Shown one piece after another: positions 17,649 to 25,412 of a stretch of 64,000 nucleotides of DNA. Under the pieces are notes generated by a model that ran no database searches, was not told the origin of the DNA, and saw only the letters and a program-made list of their open reading frames with translations. Position 1 is the first letter of the stretch; every line of letters begins with the position of its first letter. A program made the translations under genes and the position numbers. This DNA comes from Saccharothrix sp. NRRL B-16314 (GTDB lineage: Bacteria; Actinomycetota; Actinomycetes; Mycobacteriales; Pseudonocardiaceae), in contig NZ_JNXC01000003.1 of NCBI RefSeq assembly GCF_000716595.1, positions 248,001-312,000 of the forward strand. Direction: 5' to 3'.

Positions 17649-18290
17649 TCACAGTTGGGTCTGGGCGATCCGCTCGATGTCGGCGGGCGTGCCGGACATG
17701 ATCGTGCGGACGTGTTCGGTGAGCAGTTCGACCGGCCAGTCCCACCACTTGGCGCGCAGCAAGCGGGCAACGTCCTCGTCGGGGTAGCGCTGCTTCACCG
17801 GCTTGGCGGGGTTGCCCCCGACCACCGTGTAAGGCTGCACGTCGGACGTCACGACGGCGCCGGTGGCGATGATCGCGCCGTCCCCGATCGTCACACCGGG
17901 CATCACGAGCGCGTTGTAGCCGAACCACACGTCGTTGCCGACGACTGTGTCACCGCGCGTCTCCATGCCGGTCATCAGGTCCATGGTCTTCTCGGCCCAC
18001 GCGCCGCCGAAGATCGTGAACGGAAACGTCGACACGCCGATGTTGAGGTGGTTCGCGCCGGCCATGATGAACCTCGTGCCGGTCGCCAACGCGCAGAACC
18101 TGCCGATGATCAGCTTCTCCGCGCCGTACCCGTAGAGCACGTTGCGCGTCTCGAACTCCAGCGCGTGCTCCGGGTCGTCGTAGTACGTGTACTCGCCGAC
18201 CTCGATCGTCGGCGACGTCACCAACGGCTTGAGCTGGACGACGCGGTCGGCGTGCGGCAGCGGGTGGAGGACGGACGGGTCGGGGATCAA
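17649..18290 (-). CDS. CatB/Vat-type xenobiotic O-acetyltransferase
   Basis: The 213-residue protein is a left-handed beta-helix acetyltransferase. It has FPFTIFGGAW and the motif GNDVWFGYNALVMPGVTIGDGAIIATGAVV, followed by VGGNPAKPVKQRY, the C-terminal signature of the streptogramin A/chloramphenicol (Vat/CatB) group. These enzymes inactivate antibiotics with acetyl-CoA as trimers. The TTG start lies 8 bases after AGGAG, which itself sits beside a TetR-type operator. The divergent TetR gene strongly suggests drug-inducible expression. The true substrate may be a natural product rather than a clinical drug. Confidence 0.88.
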   Translation of the reverse strand: MIPDPSVLHPLPHADRVVQLKPLVTSPTIEVGEYTYYDDPEHALEFETRNVLYGYGAEKLIIGRFCALATGTRFIMAGANHLNIGVSTFPFTIFGGAWAEKTMDLMTGMETRGDTVVGNDVWFGYNALVMPGVTIGDGAIIATGAVVTSDVQPYTVVGGNPAKPVKQRYPDEDVARLLRAKWWDWPVELLTEHVRTIMSGTPADIERIAQTQL

Positions 18291-18300
18291 CAGCAGGGCT

Positions 18301-18326
18301 CCTAACGCGATTGGTGTTGCGTTAGG
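18301..18326. promoter_or_regulatory. TetR operator between acetyltransferase and TetR genes
   Basis: CCTAACGC and GCGTTAGG flank a 10-base spacer as a perfect dyad. A further CTAACGCAA half-site lies at 18345-18353. The site overlaps the leader of the acetyltransferase mRNA next to its ribosome binding site and lies upstream of the TetR start, so it can control both genes. Confidence 0.75.
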
Positions 18327-18365
18327 GTGGCACGAACGCCACCACTAACGCAACTGGAGTCGCAT

Positions 18366-18947
18366 TTGACCTCGAGACCTGGCGGTCGTTCGGCCCGCGT
18401 CCGCGAAGCCGTGCTCGACGCCGTGCACGCAGAACTGGTCCACCGGGGCTACCTGGGCCTGACCGTCGAGAACGTCGCCGACCGCGCGGGCGTCCACAAG
18501 ACCACCGTGTACCGCCGCTGGGGCACCGTGGACGTCCTGATCGCCGACGCCCTCGACCACACGCGGGAGACGGACTGGCCGGTGCCCGACACCGGCACGA
18601 TCGAGGGCGACCTGACCGCCATCGCCACCGAGATCGCCGACACCTTCATCGACCCCGAACGCCGACGGGTACCGGTGGCGATCGTCGTCGCCGCCCTCCA
18701 GTCCACCCGCGCGATGGAGGCGAAACAGGCCTTCTACGCCGCCCGCCACGCCGAAGCCGCGAAGGTCGTGACCAGGGCGGTGGAACGCGGCGAGCTCCCA
18801 CCCCGGACCGACCCGCTCGAACTGGTCCGCCTCACCTGCGCGCCGCTCTACTACCGGATCTTCATCTCCGGCGAACCCGTGGACCGCGCCACCGCCGAAC
18901 GCGCCGCCGAAGCCGCCCTGGCCGCTGCCCGAGCCGGCCTCCTCTGA
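18366..18947 (+). CDS. TetR-family repressor
   Basis: The 193-residue protein has a TetR DNA-binding domain at residues 10-58, ending in VENVADRAGVHKTTVYRRWGTVDVLIADAL. A helical ligand-binding domain follows, with the C-terminal pattern TDPLELVRLTCAPLYYRIFISGEP seen in many actinobacterial TetR proteins. I chose the TTG at 18366 because TGGAG precedes it by 6 bases and because the upstream GTG would lie inside the operator region. It probably represses itself and the divergent acetyltransferase. Confidence 0.9.
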   Translation: MTSRPGGRSARVREAVLDAVHAELVHRGYLGLTVENVADRAGVHKTTVYRRWGTVDVLIADALDHTRETDWPVPDTGTIEGDLTAIATEIADTFIDPERRRVPVAIVVAALQSTRAMEAKQAFYAARHAEAAKVVTRAVERGELPPRTDPLELVRLTCAPLYYRIFISGEPVDRATAERAAEAALAAARAGLL

Positions 18948-18971
18948 CGGAACTGCACAGCCAGGAGGGCT

Positions 18972-19898
18972 CTACAGCTCGTACCAGTGCAGGATCTCCG
19001 GGTCCAGGACCCGCGCCGCGAGGCCGATCCGACGCGCCGTCTCGGCCAACTCGGCCGCCGCCGCCGGGTTACCCCGCGTCGGCAACGCCGGGTCGTCCAG
19101 CTGCGTCACCATGTCGTCGTGGTGGCTGGGCACGAGCAGTTTGGGCCGGGTCGCCCGCAACGCCCGCGCGGTGTAGTCGTAAACGTTTGCGTGGCCGCTC
19201 ATGCCGAGCACCAGGACGTCCGGCCGCAGCCCCGCGATCTCGCGTTCGACGTAGTTCGCCGTGCCCGACATGAACAGGACCGAGAAGGTCCCCACCGTGA
19301 CCAGGTACGCCAGCGAGCCGCCCTCCACCAGGTCGCTGATCGTGGCCGGCGGCGACGGCGGCGCGGTCAGGCTGCCGGGGGCGAAGTACCCGTACGAGCC
19401 GAACTGGCTGTGCAGGCTGCGGAACACCTGCACGGTGAACCCGTGGAAGTCCAGGTGCTCCCCACCGGACGCCACGACCACGTTGTCCGGCGGCACGCCC
19501 TGCGCCGTCAGCAGGTGCCGGTGCGTCTCGGTGCCGATCACCCGCGATCCGTGCTTCTCGACCACGTACGGGATCTCCAGCAGGTGGTCGTAGTGCCCGT
19601 GCGTGGCCAGCACCAACTCCGGCCGCGCGCCCAAGTGCCGGTACACCAACTCCTTCCGCACCGCCAGCGGGTAGTCGGCGATGAACTTCCCCGCCTCGTC
19701 GAACACCGGCAGCCGGCTCAGGTACGGGTCGATCAGCACCCGCCGCCCGGCGAACAGCAGCTCCCACCCCGCGACACCCAGCCAGCGCAGGCTCACCCCA
19801 CTGCGCCCCGACGCGAACGCCGGCACCCCCGGCAGCCCCGCGCCCGCCACCGCGACGGCCGCCGAACCCATCAACACCTGTCGTCTGCTCACGCACAT
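18972..19898 (-). CDS. Tat-exported MBL-fold hydrolase
   Basis: The 308-residue protein starts with a twin-arginine signal (SRRQVLMGSAAVAVAGAG). A metallo-beta-lactamase-fold domain follows. The metal motif is LATHGHYDHLLEIP (HxHxDH), with further ligands near the later SGTANY, LGMSGHANVYDY and VPSHHDD. This resembles UlaG/RomA-like lactonase or phosphodiesterase members rather than true beta-lactamases. It should act outside the membrane with a di-metal centre. It is divergent from a LysR gene that is followed by a serine hydrolase with a penicillin-binding fold. Confidence 0.85.
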   Translation of the reverse strand: MCVSRRQVLMGSAAVAVAGAGLPGVPAFASGRSGVSLRWLGVAGWELLFAGRRVLIDPYLSRLPVFDEAGKFIADYPLAVRKELVYRHLGARPELVLATHGHYDHLLEIPYVVEKHGSRVIGTETHRHLLTAQGVPPDNVVVASGGEHLDFHGFTVQVFRSLHSQFGSYGYFAPGSLTAPPSPPATISDLVEGGSLAYLVTVGTFSVLFMSGTANYVEREIAGLRPDVLVLGMSGHANVYDYTARALRATRPKLLVPSHHDDMVTQLDDPALPTRGNPAAAAELAETARRIGLAARVLDPEILHWYEL

Positions 19899-19955
19899 GC
19901 CACCAACAAGACCAGCGGCCCGCCACACGTGTCCAAGTCCGATATCAGCCTGTCT

Positions 19956-19980
19956 GCGATAGCGGAACAGCTATCATCGC
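19956..19980. promoter_or_regulatory. LysR-type dyad between MBL hydrolase and LysR genes
   Basis: GATAGC-ggaaca-GCTATC is a perfect dyad, extended imperfectly to GCGATAGC on the left and TCGC on the right. It lies 5-30 bases before the LysR start and 57-82 bases before the MBL start, where a LysR protein would be expected to bind. Confidence 0.5.
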
Positions 19981-19985
19981 TGCTC

Positions 19986-20927
19986 GTGGACCTGTTGCGG
20001 CACCTGCGCTACTTCCTGGCGGTGGCCGAGGAGCTGCACTTCGGGCGTGCCGCGGCCCGGTTGCACATGTCCCAGCCGCCGCTGTCGCAGAGCATCCAAC
20101 GCCTGGAACGCGAGCTCGGCGTGCGGCTGTTCGACCGGGACGCCCGGCACGTCGCGCTCACCGACGCCGGCCGGCAGATCCTCACCGAGGCCCGTGGCCT
20201 GCTGGCGGGTGAGGACCGGCTGCGCGCGTCGGCCGGCCGGTTCCGCAACGGCGAAGCGGGGTCGCTGCGCGCGGGCGTGCCACCGGACCTGGGTGGACGG
20301 GCGGTGGCCGCGTTGCTGCCCGCGTTCCGCCGCCGCAGCCCCGTGGAGCTGAAGTTGAAGGAGATCGGTACCGCCGAGCAGCTGCGCGCCCTCGCCGACC
20401 GGAGCCTCGACGTCGGCGTGCTGCGGTTCCCGTTCGACGTGTCGTGGCTCGGCCTCGGACCGGTGCTGACCAGCCCGCTCGGCGTCCTGCTGCCCCGCGA
20501 CCACCCGCTGGCCGCCGCCCCGGACGTCCGACTGGCCGACCTGAACGGCCTGGCGCTGGTCCTGTTCCCGCGCGCCACCGCCCCCGCGTTGCACGACGAG
20601 GTGCTGACCACGTGCGCCCGGCACGGCTACACGCCCGCCGACGTGCACCAGGCGGGCAACCCGGAGTTCGCGCTGGGCTTGGTGCTGGCGGGCGGCGCGG
20701 TGGCGTTGCACGACGGTGTCGCACCGCCCGTGGACGCGGCGTGGCGGCCTTTGCGCGGCACCCCGCTGCTGTGGCGGACGTCCGCCGCGTGGCCGCGTGG
20801 ACGGCAGACACCGGCGGTGACCGCGTTCGCCGACGCCGTCACGGAAGTCCTCACCGCACAAGGGATGCGGCACGCCGAGGGCACGTTGCCGCGCTACCCG
20901 CGCCCGGCCGCGGAGTACCTGGCATGA
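19986..20927 (+). CDS. LysR-family transcriptional regulator
   Basis: The 313-residue protein begins with a typical LysR helix-turn-helix (HLRYFLAVAEELHFGRAAARLHMSQPPLSQSIQRLERELG). An effector-binding domain follows. The GTG start lies just behind the dyad described upstream. The stop overlaps the ATG of the serine hydrolase gene in ATGA, so the two are translated together. The arrangement recalls ampR-ampC regulation, although in ampR-ampC the genes are divergent; here the divergent gene is the MBL hydrolase. Confidence 0.9.
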   Translation: MDLLRHLRYFLAVAEELHFGRAAARLHMSQPPLSQSIQRLERELGVRLFDRDARHVALTDAGRQILTEARGLLAGEDRLRASAGRFRNGEAGSLRAGVPPDLGGRAVAALLPAFRRRSPVELKLKEIGTAEQLRALADRSLDVGVLRFPFDVSWLGLGPVLTSPLGVLLPRDHPLAAAPDVRLADLNGLALVLFPRATAPALHDEVLTTCARHGYTPADVHQAGNPEFALGLVLAGGAVALHDGVAPPVDAAWRPLRGTPLLWRTSAAWPRGRQTPAVTAFADAVTEVLTAQGMRHAEGTLPRYPRPAAEYLA

Positions 20928-21772
20928 CCGCCTCACGAGCCGCCGCCAAGGTGCGCGCCTTGTTCGCCGACGCCGGGGTCACCGGCCGCCTGCACGCCGT
21001 CGACCTCGACCACCCCGACCGCGAGGTGTCCGTGGGCGCGGACGACCCCGTGGTGCTGGCGAGCGTGTTCAAGGTCCCGCTGGTCGTCGCGCTGCACCAC
21101 AGCGGCCTCGACCTGACCCGCCGCGTCACCCTCGACCACGACCGCAGCACCGGCCCGACCGGCGTCGGAGGGATGCTCGACCCGGTCACGATGTCGTTGC
21201 GCGACCTGGCCTACCTCGCCCTCACCGTGTCCGACAACGCCGCCGCGGACGCCCTGGTCGACCTGATCGGCCTGGACGAGGTCGACCGCACCGTCCGCGA
21301 GCTGCACCTGGGCAGGACCGTCGTGGTGCACCGGGCCCGGGACTTCGCCCGCACCATGGCCGAGGACGCCGCACCCGACGAGTTGCCGCGCGCGTTGGCG
21401 GACCCCGTTGTGCTGTCACGGCTCCGCGCCCTCGACCCGGCCCAGACGAACCGCGGCACACCGCGTGACCTGACGACGCTGCTGCGGCACGTGTGGCAGC
21501 ACGACCAGTGCGCGCCGATCCGGCGGATCATGGCGTTGCAGGTGTGGCCGCACCGGCTGGCGTCCGGTTTCCCCTTCGACGACGTGCGGGTGGCGGGCAA
21601 GACCGGCACCCTGCCGACGGTGCGGAACGAGATCGGCGTGGTCGAGTACCCGGACGGCGGGCGCTACGCGGTGGCGGTGTTCACCCGCAGCGCGAGCACC
21701 GCGTTCACGCTGCCGGCGGCGGACGCGGTCGTCGGCACGGCGGCCCGGCTGGCCGTCGAACACCTCCGCTGA
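20924..21772 (+). CDS. Class A beta-lactamase-fold serine hydrolase
   Basis: The 282-residue protein has the three active-site motifs of the penicillin-recognising serine enzymes: SVFK (near residue 46), SDN in ALTVSDNAAADAL, and KTG in VAGKTGTLPT. It has no signal peptide, and I cannot find the ExxLN omega-loop glutamate of class A beta-lactamases; the region reads PAQTNRGTPRDLTTLL. It is therefore likely a cytoplasmic esterase or peptidase-like enzyme rather than a true resistance enzyme. It is translationally coupled to the LysR regulator before it. Confidence 0.83.
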   Translation: MTASRAAAKVRALFADAGVTGRLHAVDLDHPDREVSVGADDPVVLASVFKVPLVVALHHSGLDLTRRVTLDHDRSTGPTGVGGMLDPVTMSLRDLAYLALTVSDNAAADALVDLIGLDEVDRTVRELHLGRTVVVHRARDFARTMAEDAAPDELPRALADPVVLSRLRALDPAQTNRGTPRDLTTLLRHVWQHDQCAPIRRIMALQVWPHRLASGFPFDDVRVAGKTGTLPTVRNEIGVVEYPDGGRYAVAVFTRSASTAFTLPAADAVVGTAARLAVEHLR

Positions 21773-21834
21773 CCACCCGGCGCACGACGCAATTGCCTCG
21801 CGCCGGAGCCGCCCCACGACCTACGTTCGCGGCC

Positions 21835-22410
21835 ATGACGTCACACGAAGCCTCCCTGACCGGGTTGGTGATCCGGCCGGAGACGGCTGACGATCACCGG
21901 GACGTGCACGAGGTCCACACCCGCGCCTTCGGTGACAGTGATCGAATCCCCGGGCTCGTGCAGGCACTGCGCGTCGCGGAGGCCGCATTGGCGCCGATGT
22001 CCTTCGTCGCCGGCGTCGACGGCCGGGTCGTCGGGCACGTGCTGCTGAGCGCGGCGCGGTTGGACGCCCCGCGCCGGATCGTGGACGTCCTGTCGCTGTC
22101 ACCGCTGGGCGTGGTCCCGGAGTTCCAGGGTCAGGGCATCGGCACGCAGCTCATCGCGCACGCCCTCGACGCGGCCGACCGCCAAGGCGTTCCGTTGGTG
22201 TTCCTGGAGGGTTCGCCGCACTACTACGGCACGCGCGGCTTCGAGGGCGCCGGCGCGCTGGGCTTCCGCTCACCGTCGCTGCGCATCCCTGAAGCCGCGT
22301 TCCAGGTCGCCCGGTTGTCCGCCCACGAGCCCTGGATGACGGGCACCTTCGTCTACTCGGAGGTGTTCTGGGCCTTCGACTGCGTCGGCCTGCGCGACCC
22401 CGAGGACTGA
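21835..22410 (+). CDS. GNAT N-acetyltransferase (YhbS-like)
   Basis: The 191-residue protein shows the GNAT fold. VIRPETADDHRDVHEVHTRAF marks the start and the acetyl-CoA loop is PLGVVPEFQGQGIGTQLIAHALD. LVFLEGSPHYYGTRGFEGAGALGFRSP is characteristic of the YhbS group. The substrate is unknown. The ATG at 21835 has no strong ribosome binding site. It lies 62 bases after the serine hydrolase and converges on the alpha/beta hydrolase. Confidence 0.88.
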   Translation: MTSHEASLTGLVIRPETADDHRDVHEVHTRAFGDSDRIPGLVQALRVAEAALAPMSFVAGVDGRVVGHVLLSAARLDAPRRIVDVLSLSPLGVVPEFQGQGIGTQLIAHALDAADRQGVPLVFLEGSPHYYGTRGFEGAGALGFRSPSLRIPEAAFQVARLSAHEPWMTGTFVYSEVFWAFDCVGLRDPED

Positions 22411-22437
22411 GTTCGCGTCCGACCGGCCACCAGCGGT

Positions 22438-23367
22438 TCAGAGCTGGTCGAGGAATTCGTCCACCTCGGCCAACGCCCGCCGCCGCACCGGCTCCGCGGA
22501 CAGGAACAGGTCGTGCATCCCGCCGTCGACCGACACGATCGTCACCCGGCTCCCGATCCGCGGCCCCCACCGCACCATGTGCTCCACGTCCAGCACCGTG
22601 TCCGCCGTCATCGTCTCCGGCGTCCACCGCTTCGCGTGCAACAGGCTGCGCTCGGAACGGAGCAGCAGCACGGGCACCCGGACGTCCAGCCCGCGGTGGA
22701 CCTGCGCGTGGGCGCGGCGGATCGCGCGCAGCCACCCGGCGTGGATGGGGAACGCCTCGATCGGCTTCCACGACGTGTCGAAGTCCCACTCGCCGTGGTG
22801 GTCGCGGTGGATGCTCTCGCCGTACACCGGGCCCATGCCGGGCTTCAGCACGAGCCGCGGCGCGAACCGGCCGACACCCCGGATCAACGCCGTGCCCACC
22901 GTCCGCAGCAGCCAAGGCTCGGCCAGGTCGAGCCAGGGGCTGTTGAGCACCAACGCGTCCAGCACGTCGTCCGAGCGCCGTTCGTGCGCCCACAGGCTCG
23001 TGATCAGCCCACCGGTGGAGTGCCCCGACACCACGAGGTGGCGGTGGCCGTCCTCCTCGCGGATCACCCGCACCGCCGCGTCGATCTCCTCGAAGTGCTC
23101 GGCCAGGTCGGTCACGTAGTTCGCCACTTGACCGGGCCGCAGCGACCGCCCGTACGCCCGCAGGTCGATGGCGTAGAAGTCGAAGCCGCGCGCGGTGAAG
23201 TGCTCGGCGACGTGGCGCTGGAAGAAGTAGTCCGCGAAACCGTGCACGTACAGCACCGCGCCTCTGACCGCGGGCTGCGCGCGCCGGCGGACCAGGGTGG
23301 CGGTCGTGTCGCCGCCCAGGGGCAGGGTGCGGGTTTCGTAGTCGCCGCCGAGCACGTCTGCGTTCAC
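22438..23367 (-). CDS. Alpha/beta hydrolase (serine lipase/esterase type)
   Basis: The 309-residue protein is an alpha/beta hydrolase of the monoacylglycerol lipase-like group. The oxyanion region is VLYVHGFADYFFQRHVAEHF, the nucleophile elbow VVSGHSTGGLITSLWA, and a C-terminal GGMHDLFLS supplies the catalytic His. There is no signal peptide. Substrates are probably medium-chain acyl esters, but this is inferred from family. The GTG at 23367 is the best-fitting start; the frame stays open far upstream over the neighbouring M48 gene, which I consider a shadow. Confidence 0.85.
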   Translation of the reverse strand: MNADVLGGDYETRTLPLGGDTTATLVRRRAQPAVRGAVLYVHGFADYFFQRHVAEHFTARGFDFYAIDLRAYGRSLRPGQVANYVTDLAEHFEEIDAAVRVIREEDGHRHLVVSGHSTGGLITSLWAHERRSDDVLDALVLNSPWLDLAEPWLLRTVGTALIRGVGRFAPRLVLKPGMGPVYGESIHRDHHGEWDFDTSWKPIEAFPIHAGWLRAIRRAHAQVHRGLDVRVPVLLLRSERSLLHAKRWTPETMTADTVLDVEHMVRWGPRIGSRVTIVSVDGGMHDLFLSAEPVRRRALAEVDEFLDQL

Positions 23368-23436
23368 CGGGCCAGTGTGCACGCCGATTCGTCCGATCGG
23401 GGAGAGGCAGCCGGCGGGTCGTGGCACTGTGGAGTG

Positions 23437-24459
23437 ATGAGCAGCGAGGAGATCGAACGGTCGACCGCTCGGGTCCGCTTCCCCGGTATCAGCCCGAGGG
23501 CGTACGAGCACCCGGTCGACAGGGGGGCGTTGGCGGTCTTGCGCGCGGTGCCGGGCATCGGCCCGGTGTTGCAGGCGGTGGCGGGCGCGTTCACCGAACG
23601 CGGTGAGCGCCTGGGTTACCTGGCGTCGAGCGTCAGGGTTGGTCCGAAGCAGTACCCGGAGCTGGACCGGCTCCGGCTCGAAGCGGCGGCGACGCTGGAC
23701 GTCGACCCGGTGCCGGAGCTGTTCGTCAAGCGCGACCCGGTGCCGAACGCGATGACGCTCGGCATCGACAAGCCGTTCATCGTGCTCACCACGGGCCTGG
23801 TCGAGCTGCTGGACGCGGACGGCCTGCGGTTCGCGATCGGGCACGAGATGGGCCACGTGCTGTCCGGCCACGCGCTGTACCAGACGATCCTGCAGCGGCT
23901 GATGCAGTTGCAGTACGGCCTGGGCTGGATGCCGGTCGGCTACTGGGCGATCCGCGCGGTCATCGCGGCGCTGTGCGAGTGGTACCGCAAGACGGAGCTG
24001 ACGTGCGACCGCGCCGGCCTGCTGTGCGTGCAGGACCCGGCCGCCGCGCTGCGCGTGCACGTGGCCATGGCGGGCGGCATGGACCTCAGCCAGGTGGACA
24101 CCACCGAGTTCCTCAAGCAGGCCAAGGAGTACGAGCAGGTCGAGGACGTGCGGGACAGCGTGCTCAAGCTCATCCGGACGTGGCCGCTGACCCACCCGCT
24201 CGCGGTGGTGCGCGCGGCCGAGTTGCAGCGGTGGGCGGCGGGCGAGGAGTACCGCGCGATCCTGACGGGCGAGTACGCGAGGCGCGAGGACGACCGGCCG
24301 ACGAGCACGTTCACCGAGGACATCAAGTCGGCGGCCCGGTCCTACAAGGATTCGGCCGCCCAGTCCGAGGACCCGCTGATGAAGGTGTTCAACGAGTTCG
24401 GCGACGTGCTGTCGGGCGCGGCGGACAAGGTGCGCAGCAAGTTCACCGGGGCGGGCTAG
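23437..24459 (+). CDS. M48-family zinc metallopeptidase
   Basis: The 340-residue protein carries the zinc motif IGHEMGHVLSGHALY (HExxH) and the third-ligand region KTELTCDRAGLLCVQDP typical of M48 (Ste24/HtpX-like) enzymes. Only one weak hydrophobic stretch (around GWMPVGYWAIRAVIAAL) is seen, so this is the soluble or peripherally bound type. The C-terminus is charged and may be flexible. M48 proteases are linked to membrane protein quality control; the substrate is unknown here. It is divergent from the alpha/beta hydrolase across 69 bases. Confidence 0.88.
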   Translation: MSSEEIERSTARVRFPGISPRAYEHPVDRGALAVLRAVPGIGPVLQAVAGAFTERGERLGYLASSVRVGPKQYPELDRLRLEAAATLDVDPVPELFVKRDPVPNAMTLGIDKPFIVLTTGLVELLDADGLRFAIGHEMGHVLSGHALYQTILQRLMQLQYGLGWMPVGYWAIRAVIAALCEWYRKTELTCDRAGLLCVQDPAAALRVHVAMAGGMDLSQVDTTEFLKQAKEYEQVEDVRDSVLKLIRTWPLTHPLAVVRAAELQRWAAGEEYRAILTGEYARREDDRPTSTFTEDIKSAARSYKDSAAQSEDPLMKVFNEFGDVLSGAADKVRSKFTGAG

Positions 24460-24495
24460 GCCTGTTGGCCCAGCGGAATCGTCCGTTCTGGTTAA

Positions 24496-24526
24496 CCTCC
24501 TCCTGACGCCTTTGATCAGGAGGAGG
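24496..24526 (+). promoter_or_regulatory. Perfect hairpin that sequesters the protease ribosome binding site
   Basis: CCTCCTCCTGA and TCAGGAGGAGG form an 11-bp perfect stem with a 9-base loop. The right arm is the Shine-Dalgarno of the protease gene that starts at 24531. A folded leader would block ribosome binding. It also lies 37 bases after the M48 stop and could double as its terminator. Confidence 0.75.
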
Positions 24527-24530
24527 GGCG

Positions 24531-25319
24531 ATGCGGCTTGCCGCGTTGGTGATGATGTTGTTGATGGCTCTCACGGGTACCGCCACGGCGGAGGGCACCG
24601 TGGACAGCCGAGTGGTGGACAGCCGTGTGGTGAACGACCGCGTGGTCGGTGGTGAGCGGGTGTCCATCCAGGAGCACCCGTGGGTGGTGTACCTGACGGA
24701 CTCCGGTGGGCTCCAGTTCTGCGGCGGCACGCTGGTCGCGCCGACCAAGGTGGTGACCGCGGCCCACTGCGCGGTCGGCCGGACGTTGAGGAACACGCGG
24801 GTCGTGGTGGGCCGCGAGGACAAGAGCAGCAACCAGGGCCGGGTCGTCCGGCTGACCGACATCTGGGTGCACTCGGACTACCTGACGGCGGACCAGGGCG
24901 CGGACGTCGCGGTGCTCACGTTGCGCGAGGCGATGGGCGAACGGCCGCTGCCGCTCGCGGGTCCGCAGGACGAAGGGCTCTACGCGCCGGGCACGGCCGG
25001 TCGGGTGCTCGGCTGGGGTCGGACGAGCGAGCAGGGTCCGGCGTCCCGCTACCTGTTGGGCGCCACCGTGCCGGTGATGGCGGACGCCGAGTGCGCGCGG
25101 GCGTACCTCCAGTACGACGCGGCCGAGATGACGTGCGCGGGCTACCCGGAGGGCGGCGTGGACACGTGCCAGGGCGACTCGGGCGGCCCGTTGGTGGCCG
25201 GCGGCAAGCTGATCGGCGTCACCTCTTGGGGTGAAGGCTGTGCCCGGCCGGACAAGCCGGGCATCTACAGCAAGATCGCCGCTTACGCGGACGTGATCAC
25301 CGAGCAGTTGGCCGCCTGA
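24531..25319 (+). CDS. Secreted trypsin-like serine protease (S1A)
   Basis: The 262-residue preproenzyme has a signal peptide ending near TGTATA. A short pro-region contains two near-identical VDSRVV copies and VNDRVV before the mature start VVGGERVSIQEHPW. The catalytic triad is His in TAAHC, Asp in GADVAVL and Ser in QGDSGGP. Asp six residues before the Ser (DTCQGDS) gives trypsin-type cleavage after Lys or Arg. Cys residues fit the conserved disulfides. Its ribosome binding site is buried in a hairpin. It closely resembles the protease at 37404, for example in RYLLGATVP and GGPLVAGGKLIG, so the two are paralogs. Confidence 0.93.
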   Translation: MRLAALVMMLLMALTGTATAEGTVDSRVVDSRVVNDRVVGGERVSIQEHPWVVYLTDSGGLQFCGGTLVAPTKVVTAAHCAVGRTLRNTRVVVGREDKSSNQGRVVRLTDIWVHSDYLTADQGADVAVLTLREAMGERPLPLAGPQDEGLYAPGTAGRVLGWGRTSEQGPASRYLLGATVPVMADAECARAYLQYDAAEMTCAGYPEGGVDTCQGDSGGPLVAGGKLIGVTSWGEGCARPDKPGIYSKIAAYADVITEQLAA

Positions 25320-25321
25320 CG

Positions 25322-25372
25322 GACCGGGCAGGCGTGCGGACCCTCGGGCCTCGGGGGCCCGCACGCCCGGTC
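25322..25372. terminator. Terminator hairpin between protease and LysE genes
   Basis: GGCGTGCGG and CCGCACGCC, with an outer GACCGG/CCGGTC pairing, form a strong stem right after the protease stop. The LysE gene converges on it, so it may stop both transcripts. Confidence 0.6.
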
Positions 25373-25412
25373 TCGGCGCCGACGGTCGAGGTGTCGGCGT
25401 GGGTCGGCGTGG

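Noticed and set aside
20924..21772. Calling this gene a class A beta-lactamase resistance gene
   Set aside because: Signal peptide and omega-loop glutamate are not seen, so only the fold is claimed.
21779..21807. Weak hairpin around GCAATTGC after the serine hydrolase
   Set aside because: The outer pairing is short and irregular, so it was not listed as a terminator.
22438..24195. Extension of the alpha/beta hydrolase frame upstream over the M48 gene
   Set aside because: The extra part is antisense to a clear metallopeptidase and lacks hydrolase features; the usual hydrolase start is near 23367.
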